Below, piece by piece: positions 1 through 5,443 of a stretch of DNA of 6,175 bases. Origin of the DNA: Candidatus Kerfeldbacteria bacterium (lineage in GTDB: Bacteria > Patescibacteriota > Patescibacteriia > UBA9570); assembly GCA_003512175.1 (NCBI GenBank), contig DOSP01000114.1, forward strand, positions 1 to 6,175, read 5' to 3'. Within the stretch, counting starts at the first letter, position 1, and each line of letters opens with the position of its first letter. The translations under genes and the position numbers were made by a program. The notes under the pieces are model-generated. The model saw nothing but the letters and a program-made list of their open reading frames with translations. It did not search any database and had not been told where the DNA came from.

Positions 1-990
1 TATTACGATTCAATGATCGCCAACTACATGAACCGTACCAAGGCATTTACCGAAGAACTAAGCTTTGGCTATCGTAAGGTGGCCAGCTTGCGGTATGGTG
101 AAAATCCACACCAAGCTGCCGCCTATTATGCGGAACCATTGTCTGATGTCAGCAGCATCGTACGCACGGAAACCTTACAAGGTAAGCAACTGTCCTACAA
201 TAACATCATGGATGCCGATGCAGCCTTGAAAATTGTTCTGGAATTTGACGAGCCGGCCGCCACGGTTATCAAACACACCAATCCCTGTGGTACGGCCATT
301 GCGGAAGATATCACCGCCGCCTTTACCAAGGCGTTTGAAGCAGATGCCAAATCGGCTTTTGGTGGGGTGATTGGTTTGAATCGCACCTGTACGAAAGCTA
401 TTGCCGAGTATCTCAGTAAAGTATTTGTGGAAATTGTCTTGGCACCAGATTTTGAAGATGATGCAGTAGCGATATTTGCCGCTAAACCCAATGTGCGTTT
501 ACTAAAACTGGGTACCTTGAAACCGCCCGAACCGGTTTGGGAAACGCGCAAAATTCTTGGTGGGACGCTGGTACAGGAAATGGATACTAAGCACATTATT
601 GAAAAAGATCTGACGGTTGTGACAGATCAAAAACCCACTAAGCAACAGCTGCCGGATTTATTATTCGCTTGGGCCGTGTGTAAACATGTGAAATCGAATG
701 CCATCGTAGTGGCAAAAAATGGTGTAACCTTGGGTATTGGTGCCGGTCAGATGTCACGGATTGATTCAGTTGATATTGCCTTAACCAAAGCTGGTGCTGC
801 CGCGAAGGGCGCGGTACTCGCCTCTGATGCCTTTTTCCCATTTCGTGATTCCGTAGAAGCCATTGCTAAAGCTGGTGTGGCAGCTATCATCCAACCGGGT
901 GGCTCGGTCCGCGATGCCGATGTGATTATTGCCGCCAATGAACTGAAGATTCCAATGGTGTTTACCGGTTTCAGGGCCTTTTGGCACTAA
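1..990 (+). CDS. purH: Bifunctional AICAR transformylase/IMP cyclohydrolase, C-terminal part (5' end outside window)
   Basis: PurH catalyses the last two steps of de novo IMP synthesis in the cytoplasm: formylation of AICAR by 10-formyl-THF, then ring closure to IMP. The frame is open from base 1, starting YYDSMIANYM, which matches the end of the N-terminal cyclohydrolase domain; the Met at base 13 is internal, so the gene starts upstream of the window. The visible 329 residues cover the whole transformylase domain. Family motifs, numbered from the window edge, are RYGENPHQ (31-38), KHTNPCG (91-97, the catalytic Lys-His pair), KSAFGG (117-122), VKSNAIV (230-236), GIGAGQMSR (245-253), SDAFFPFRDSVE (275-286) and IIQPGGSVRD (296-305). 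The C-terminus FTGFRAFWH departs from the usual R-H-F-(R/K)-H ending but keeps the final His. The gene ends 4 nt before guaA, suggesting one transcript. The identification is firm. Confidence 0.97.
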   Translation, partial: YYDSMIANYMNRTKAFTEELSFGYRKVASLRYGENPHQAAAYYAEPLSDVSSIVRTETLQGKQLSYNNIMDADAALKIVLEFDEPAATVIKHTNPCGTAIAEDITAAFTKAFEADAKSAFGGVIGLNRTCTKAIAEYLSKVFVEIVLAPDFEDDAVAIFAAKPNVRLLKLGTLKPPEPVWETRKILGGTLVQEMDTKHIIEKDLTVVTDQKPTKQQLPDLLFAWAVCKHVKSNAIVVAKNGVTLGIGAGQMSRIDSVDIALTKAGAAAKGAVLASDAFFPFRDSVEAIAKAGVAAIIQPGGSVRDADVIIAANELKIPMVFTGFRAFWH

Positions 991-994
991 GCCT

Positions 995-2815
995 ATGGAG
1001 TCAACGCATGATTACATCGCCGTCATCGATTTTGGCTCACAGTTCGCGCACCTAATTGCTCGGCGAGTCCGGCAACATGGCGTCCTTGCAAAAATTTTTA
1101 CACCAGACACGCCGACACACCATTACGCTGATGCCAAAGGGGTGATTTTATCTGGCGGGCCAAAGAGCACAATTGCGATTGATGCCGTACCGTATGATCC
1201 CGGAATTTTCAAATTGTCTGTGCCCATCTTGGGCTTATGTTATGGCCACCAATTAATTGCCATGCATTTTGGCGGAAAAGTCGCCAAGGGTAAAACCAAA
1301 GAATATGGTCAAGCAGATGTGACGGTCACTGATCACACAGATCTGTTTCGCGGCTTAGGTAAAACCGAACGGGTGTGGATGAGCCACTGGGATGTAGTCA
1401 CGCAAGTCCCAGCTGGTTTTGAAGTGATTGGCAGTACACCAGATTGTGATATTGCCATCATGCGGCATCGCACCAAACAAATTTGGAGCTGCCAGTTTCA
1501 CTTGGAAGTGCATCACACCACGCACGGCATGAAAGTGCTGGAAAATTTTTTGTTCACTATTTGTCAGGCATCGGCTGATTGGGATATTGCCCAGGTGGAG
1601 CGAGAGATTATTAAGGATGTGCAAACGTTGGTAGGTCCAACTAAACAGGTCTTCATGTTGATGTCCGGCGGAGTAGATTCCACCGTAGCATTTGTGCTAT
1701 TGGAAAAGGCTTTGGGTAAAGAGCGGGTGTATGGTCTGCATGTAGATAATGGGTTCATGCGTTTACGAGAAAGCACCCAAGTGATGGCCGCGCTGAAGAA
1801 AGCTGGGTTCGGGAATCTCCACGTGATTGATGCTGAAGCTAGATTCTTGCGTGCCACGCAAGGCTTAGTCGACCCAGAAGCCAAGCGTAAAGCCATTGGT
1901 GAATTGTTTGTGGAGATTGCCAACGAGGAGATGACTAAGTTAAATGTGGAAGCGTTATTACTCGGGCAAGGCACCATTTATCCCGATACGATTGAATCTG
2001 GCGGCACCCAGCATGCTGATAAAATTAAGACCCATCATAATCAGATTGATTTGATTAAAGAATTAACCCGGCAGGGCAAAGTGGTTGAGCCATTAAGCAG
2101 TCTGTATAAAGATGAAGTTCGCGCCATTGGCCGACGGTTGAAGCTCGCGAAAAGTTTGCTGGAGCGGCATCCTTTTCCTGGTCCTGGGTTAGCTATTCGC
2201 ACATTATGTTCTAATGGTGATAATAGAATCGCGGAGAACGCTGAAATAAATCGCAAGATCGCTGAAATAATAAAGCGGATGAGATTGAATTTAACCGGAC
2301 AAGTTCTGCCAATTCGCAGTGTGGGCGTGCAGGGTGACGAACGGTCGTATAAGCATCCGGTGGTGATTATCGGTAAGGCCACCTGGAAGCAACTCAATGC
2401 CTTGTCGGTGCGTCTAACCAATGAGATTTTTGAAATTAATCGAGTGCTGTGGTTAGTGGCACCCAAAACCATTCAATCCTCCGCCCAGGTAAAAGAACGA
2501 TATTTAACCAAAGATCGTCTCGATTTATTGCGCGTAGCAGATGATGTTGTCATGCGCGCCATCCGTGCCGATAAACTAGACTCAGATATCTGGCAATTTC
2601 CGGTTGTCTTGGTGCCATTTGGTAACAAGGCGACGGCGGGTGAGTCGATTGTGTTGCGTCCGATTCAATCAGAAGAAGTCATGACAGTCAATTTTTATCC
2701 GATGCCAGCACCTAGCCTCACCAAAATCAAGAAACAGTTATTGCAGATTCCCTACATCGATTATCTGTTTTACGATATCACGCACAAACCACCGGCAACC
2801 GTTGAGTGGGAATAA
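995..2815 (+). CDS. guaA: GMP synthase (glutamine-hydrolysing), long two-repeat form
   Basis: GuaA makes GMP from XMP, ATP and glutamine. At 606 residues it is longer than the E. coli enzyme (525). Residues 1-195 are the class I glutamine amidotransferase: GLCYGHQ with nucleophile Cys82, WMSHWD (128-133), and CQFHLEVHH with His169 and Glu171. The usual Pro between His and Glu is Leu170. The ATP pyrophosphatase follows: P-loop SGGVDST (224-230), LHVDNGFMRL (248-257), GQGTIYPDTIESGG (324-337), HPFPGPGLAIR (392-402). The C-terminal region has LPIRSVGVQGDERSY (438-452), and after a further segment a second related block beginning near 536, ending in KPPATVEWE. This resembles the eukaryotic enzyme with two dimerisation repeats (D1, D2). 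ATG 995 lies 4 nt after the purH stop with no clear Shine-Dalgarno, so translational coupling is likely. The last 26 codons are duplicated downstream (4506-4586). Confidence 0.96.
   Translation: MESTHDYIAVIDFGSQFAHLIARRVRQHGVLAKIFTPDTPTHHYADAKGVILSGGPKSTIAIDAVPYDPGIFKLSVPILGLCYGHQLIAMHFGGKVAKGKTKEYGQADVTVTDHTDLFRGLGKTERVWMSHWDVVTQVPAGFEVIGSTPDCDIAIMRHRTKQIWSCQFHLEVHHTTHGMKVLENFLFTICQASADWDIAQVEREIIKDVQTLVGPTKQVFMLMSGGVDSTVAFVLLEKALGKERVYGLHVDNGFMRLRESTQVMAALKKAGFGNLHVIDAEARFLRATQGLVDPEAKRKAIGELFVEIANEEMTKLNVEALLLGQGTIYPDTIESGGTQHADKIKTHHNQIDLIKELTRQGKVVEPLSSLYKDEVRAIGRRLKLAKSLLERHPFPGPGLAIRTLCSNGDNRIAENAEINRKIAEIIKRMRLNLTGQVLPIRSVGVQGDERSYKHPVVIIGKATWKQLNALSVRLTNEIFEINRVLWLVAPKTIQSSAQVKERYLTKDRLDLLRVADDVVMRAIRADKLDSDIWQFPVVLVPFGNKATAGESIVLRPIQSEEVMTVNFYPMPAPSLTKIKKQLLQIPYIDYLFYDITHKPPATVEWE
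2735..2815 (+). repeat. Direct repeat copy 1: 3' end of the intact guaA
   Basis: These last 26 codons plus stop of guaA (from QLLQIPY to ATVEWE) align without gaps to 4506-4586, 1771 bp downstream in the same orientation. By hand count 59 of 81 bases and 19 of 26 residues match. The longest exact blocks are CCACCGGC (2789-2796) and GAGTGGGA (2804-2811). The final 14 residues are identical in the two copies. Either exact block could be an attachment core, but both also encode conserved residues, so conservation alone could explain them. Confidence 0.85.
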
Positions 2816-2818
2816 TCC

Positions 2819-4441
2819 CTATAGAGCTATAGCTTCTGTGTTGCTGCTATCGTCGGTTCCAGTGTACAGGACAAACAGATGACTATCTTGCACGAAGCTT
2901 TCGTCATCATCGAAGCTGGCAACATCATTGATTGAACCAACGGTTGTACTAGTGTGCAGGCTCCAAATATAACGTTTCACTCTCAGCCGATCACTGGAAG
3001 AGATTGTAACATAATAGAGACTATCTCCATCATAGTACATCATGCCATCAGCTTGCACATCGGCAATGGTACTCCAACCGCTGTCCGGAGTCCAACGGAT
3101 AGCAGAGTAGGAGTCATCATCATTTTGGAACACCACAATCCAGCGTCCTTCAGCGGTGACATGAGCGGTGGTATAACCAGAAATGTCGGCTGCCAATAAT
3201 GTGGTATCTTCCCAGACGTCTAGACTTGGTTTCCAGGCCATCAACACAGTATCAGCCACACCCGTGCCGTCCACACCAGCAACAAACACTTTCCCTCTTT
3301 TTGAAATATCTAGAGTGAAGTAACAGTCACTTGTACAATCTACCAAACGACTGGTACGTTTCGTATAATCACTAGTTGTGTTCCAACGGTATACTTTGAT
3401 TGTTTGAGAACCATCGAACCAAAACGCCCAGTACAGTGCTGTTTGCTTCTTATTAATATTGGTTCGTATCAAATCAGCTGCTTCAGAGAAACTGTACGTT
3501 TTCTTCAACTTCCAACCGGTATTAGAATTCCATTTGTAAATGCGATATTGCGTTTGTCCATTATTGGCCGTAAAGGCGAAGATATGTTTATTGTTTCCCG
3601 TTTGCAAAGGTGAATAATCCGTATCACCTTGACTATCATCACCTACTACGGAAAAACTTCCACCCAATGTAACCATTGTCTGCCAAGTTTGGTCGCTGTA
3701 GTCATATCCGTAGAGGCTATCTTCAAAGGCAAAGACAATATCACCATTGCTCTTTTCCGCAACGTCTGGGTTATTACCCTGGGCGTCGAAGTCATCACCT
3801 TCATCTGTATATCCCAAACCAGACAGGTCGATGGTATCCAAGACGGCGTAGTCATTGGTAATGTCATAGGCAACACCAGCATAGTAATCAACCAACACAT
3901 CATTGCTGCCGGCAAAATATTCTAAATCTTGTGTGCAAGTACTACCAGTCAGCTCAAACGTTGAACCGACGCCAGTTGCTTCCGACCACAGTGCTGCCGT
4001 ATGTGCCGCACTCGTATTTGAACAGTAGTCAATTAATGTCGCTGTATCAGCATGGGGCACAACTTTGTATACGTCGCTTGATTGTGTAAAATGTTGGAAG
4101 CCATATGCTTCCGAATAGGAGATTAAGTCATCACCTTGGCTTAGGATGATGGTACCATTAGTGAGTTCAGTAATGCTTGTGAAATCGCTATCATCAGTGC
4201 TGAACGTTGAGCCTGAATCCGTGAAAATGGTGGAGGCGCTTGACCAGCTATCTGTTGAAGTTGACCAGGCAGAACCTTGGATATCTGAACCATCGGCTGT
4301 AATTCGAATTAATGCTATATCGTTGGAAACATACAGAGTGCTATCATCACTAGAATTATGACTAACAACTAAATTATCAGCCAAACTGGGTAACGGTGCT
4401 AATATTGTTAGACCAAGCAGTAATCCAAATAATTTATTCAT
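2819..4441 (-). CDS. Secreted W/Y-repeat protein, probable beta-propeller, unknown function
   Basis: I do not recognise a named family. The protein has 540 residues and begins MNKLFGLLLGLTILAPLPSLA, a good Sec signal peptide with probable cleavage after Ala21. The mature part is rich in Ser, Thr and Asp, acidic, and has four Cys (140, 169, 369, 373) that could form two disulfides. About ten segments share an aromatic-x-W/Y pattern with a second aromatic 6-10 residues on, as in YKWNSNTGWKL (302-312), YRWNTTSDYTKR (351-362), MAWKPSLDVWED (401-412) and IRWTPDSGWSTI (448-459). They recur every 41-58 residues, the size of a Kelch-like propeller blade. No catalytic motif is evident. A GTG 30 nt upstream (4471) is in frame, but ATG 4441 is preferred because AGGTG sits 5 nt before it and the signal peptide starts there. 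The gene converges on guaA with a 3-bp gap. Likely exported to the surface; partner unknown. Confidence 0.85.
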   Translation of the reverse strand: MNKLFGLLLGLTILAPLPSLADNLVVSHNSSDDSTLYVSNDIALIRITADGSDIQGSAWSTSTDSWSSASTIFTDSGSTFSTDDSDFTSITELTNGTIILSQGDDLISYSEAYGFQHFTQSSDVYKVVPHADTATLIDYCSNTSAAHTAALWSEATGVGSTFELTGSTCTQDLEYFAGSNDVLVDYYAGVAYDITNDYAVLDTIDLSGLGYTDEGDDFDAQGNNPDVAEKSNGDIVFAFEDSLYGYDYSDQTWQTMVTLGGSFSVVGDDSQGDTDYSPLQTGNNKHIFAFTANNGQTQYRIYKWNSNTGWKLKKTYSFSEAADLIRTNINKKQTALYWAFWFDGSQTIKVYRWNTTSDYTKRTSRLVDCTSDCYFTLDISKRGKVFVAGVDGTGVADTVLMAWKPSLDVWEDTTLLAADISGYTTAHVTAEGRWIVVFQNDDDSYSAIRWTPDSGWSTIADVQADGMMYYDGDSLYYVTISSSDRLRVKRYIWSLHTSTTVGSINDVASFDDDESFVQDSHLFVLYTGTDDSSNTEAIAL

Positions 4442-4446
4442 AGTGA

Positions 4447-4451
4447 CACCT
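4447..4451 (-). promoter_or_regulatory. Ribosome binding site AGGTG for the propeller gene
   Basis: On the - strand AGGTG is followed by the 5-nt spacer TCACT and then ATG at 4441. It matches the 3' half of the consensus AGGAGGTG at normal spacing. It decides the start in favour of ATG 4441 over the in-frame GTG at 4471. Confidence 0.6.
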
Positions 4452-4476
4452 AAAGTGTTAATTACCCTCACTTTAG
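4450..4476 (-). promoter_or_regulatory. Perfect 8-bp inverted repeat in the leader of the propeller gene
   Basis: CTAAAGTG (4450-4457) and CACTTTAG (4469-4476) are exact reverse complements separated by 11 nt. In the - strand transcript the element ends 8 nt before ATG 4441. Its downstream arm includes the first two bases of the AGGTG ribosome site (4451-4447). The loop contains a second purine run, GAGGG. It could be an operator or an RNA stem-loop that partly masks the ribosome site or stabilises the 5' end. No convincing -35/-10 pair was found upstream; TAATAT, which abuts it, is only a partial -10 match. Confidence 0.5.
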
Positions 4477-4505
4477 CATATTACGTGGCTATTTAAAAAC
4501 TGTGA

Positions 4506-4586
4506 CAGCTTATCAAAATTCCTTACCTTAATGATATTTTATACGACATCACCCACAAGCCACCGGCCACGGTGGAGTGGGAGTGA
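4506..4586 (+). pseudogene. guaA: Orphan 3' end of a second guaA (GMP synthase tail remnant)
   Basis: The + strand frame reads QLIKIPYLNDIL followed by YDITHKPPATVEWE and TGA. It is colinear with the last 26 codons of the intact guaA, with identity in 19 of 26 residues and in all of the last 14. In those 14 codons seven bases differ, all at synonymous third positions, and the stop is TGA instead of TAA. The frame is closed just upstream by TGA at 4503-4505; the codons before it (AAA CTG) could continue the similarity, but no guaA body follows. There is no start codon or ribosome site, so it is not expressed as GMP synthase. It ends 1 bp before the convergent stop of the next gene, mirroring the 3-bp gap at the intact guaA. 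The changes look like divergence of a working gene, not decay, so this is probably a displaced guaA tail from another lineage. Confidence 0.88.
4560..4575. terminator. GC-rich hairpin inside the guaA remnant, possible terminator for the FN3 gene
   Basis: CCACCG (4560-4565), loop GCCA, CGGTGG (4570-4575) forms a perfect 6-bp GC-rich stem. On the - strand it begins 12 nt after the stop of the FN3 gene. There is no U-run after it on either strand, so it is not a classical intrinsic terminator. The same site in the intact guaA cannot form this stem, because third-position differences break it. Confidence 0.25.
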
Positions 4587-4587
4587 A

Positions 4588-5397
4588 TTATTCATCTGCC
4601 AACTTGCTTTTGTCGAAGGTGTTATGATTATCCGTATCAGCTTTGCCACGATCAACTCTAAAGTACAGTATACTGGGGTTTGATTTTAGCGTGCCATCCA
4701 CGGTATAGGTGATATCTATTATCGCCATATAGTAATATCTCTTGTTAGAGGCATTCGATTTATAATCTTTTATACCTCGGATCATTGTAGAAGTACGACT
4801 CAGAGACCGATAACGCTTAAATACAATTCTCTTGCTTGTCTCCGTATACAGACCATCACCAGTTGGTGTATAGGTTAACCGATACAATTTGAACTCAGCA
4901 TAGTTGAGATCGATATTGTATAGTCTTGTCCAAGTAAATTTTTTTCTCGAAGTATGCTTTGTTTGGTTATAACTGACTGAATTGATAGTCAGTTTCACTT
5001 TTGGTAGCGGCGTCTCAAATGACTTCTCATCAGACCAACCACTGGCTTGATTGTTGTCCGCAATGGCTCGTACTCTAAACCGGTAGGCAGTGTTATTCTG
5101 CAGTGGTTGATCAACCCCAATCTTGGTTGAAGTTTTCGTGACTGTTTTAGTGAGGACAACATCTCCAGATGCTGACGTAATTTCTATATCGTAGCCTGCT
5201 GTTGTCGTACCAGCAGCACACAGACTAAAATCGTACGCGTCCCAATTGAAATGCATCCAATACTCACGGTCTAACCCCTCCACTGTAGTCACCTGTACAT
5301 CCGTTGGTGCCGTGCATTCACCAGTTGCTTGTACGGGTAGCAGGTGACCGAACCATAGTAGACTAACGAAACCGCTGCCGATGAGTATTTTTTGCAT
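4588..5397 (-). CDS. Secreted fibronectin type III domain protein
   Basis: The 269-residue product starts MQKILIGSGFVSLLWFGHLL with likely signal peptidase cleavage after VQA (residue 24), so it should be exported. Residues about 29-131 look like a fibronectin type III domain: APTDVQV start, the WDAY core, GYDIEI (68-73), the AYRFRVRAI strand (104-112) and a W-S-x-x-x-x-F ending (121-127). Cys28 and Cys60 are the only cysteines and could pair. Residues 133-250 form a second beta-rich, Tyr-, Lys- and Arg-rich region, possibly another diverged FN3-like fold. There is no membrane anchor, sortase motif or catalytic motif. FN3 domains usually serve adhesion or as spacers in extracellular enzymes; the role here is unknown. 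The gene follows the beta-helix gene by 46 bp on the same strand, so the two may be expressed together. No Shine-Dalgarno is visible at normal spacing. Confidence 0.85.
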   Translation of the reverse strand: MQKILIGSGFVSLLWFGHLLPVQATGECTAPTDVQVTTVEGLDREYWMHFNWDAYDFSLCAAGTTTAGYDIEITSASGDVVLTKTVTKTSTKIGVDQPLQNNTAYRFRVRAIADNNQASGWSDEKSFETPLPKVKLTINSVSYNQTKHTSRKKFTWTRLYNIDLNYAEFKLYRLTYTPTGDGLYTETSKRIVFKRYRSLSRTSTMIRGIKDYKSNASNKRYYYMAIIDITYTVDGTLKSNPSILYFRVDRGKADTDNHNTFDKSKLADE

Positions 5398-5410
5398 ATT
5401 TATATACTAT

Positions 5411-5438
5411 ATTATCCTAGCCATAGGCACAACTGCAA
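5411..5438 (-). promoter_or_regulatory. Possible promoter of the FN3 gene
   Basis: On the - strand TTGCAG (5438-5433), a 16-nt spacer and GATAAT (5416-5411) give a weak -35 and a good -10 (5 of 6). Transcription would start near 5404, leaving a leader of only about six bases before ATG 5397. That would fit the missing Shine-Dalgarno and suggest a near-leaderless mRNA. The intergenic DNA is AT-rich, so a chance match is quite possible. Confidence 0.3.
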
Positions 5439-5443
5439 AATTT

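Larger units (their letters stand above)
2735..4505. other. Possible 1771-bp acquired unit: guaA tail plus propeller gene
   Basis: The two guaA tails bound a period of exactly 1771 bp, consisting of tail copy 1, the convergent propeller gene and its leader. This is the arrangement left when an element carrying a replacement guaA 3' end enters guaA and pushes the old tail to its far end. No integrase, transposase or terminal inverted repeat is present, so the unit would be mobilised in trans, be a deletion relic, or have entered by homologous recombination. Its borders cannot be fixed more closely because the repeats are diverged. This is an inference from layout. Confidence 0.45.

Noticed and set aside
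2819..2834. CTATAG-AG-CTATAG repeat and the palindrome AGCTATAGCT just after guaA, as a terminator or att site
   Set aside because: It is AT-rich with almost no loop and no U-run, and is fully explained as the last codons and stop of the convergent gene. It is not found beside the orphan guaA tail.
3404..3925. Open + strand frames opposite the propeller gene, and similar frames opposite purH, guaA and the beta-helix gene
   Set aside because: They have no ribosome sites, domains or signal sequences, and overlap convincing genes. They are shadows of the coding strand.
4469..4471. GTG start giving a 550-residue propeller protein
   Set aside because: It would put ten extra residues before a normal signal peptide, and its extension would run through the inverted repeat and ribosome site. 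ATG 4441 has AGGTG at good spacing.
4442..4508. Two GTGACA hexamers (4443-4448 and 4502-4507) as insertion direct repeats
   Set aside because: Six bases is too short to be meaningful, and they do not mark the ends of the unit defined by the two guaA tails.
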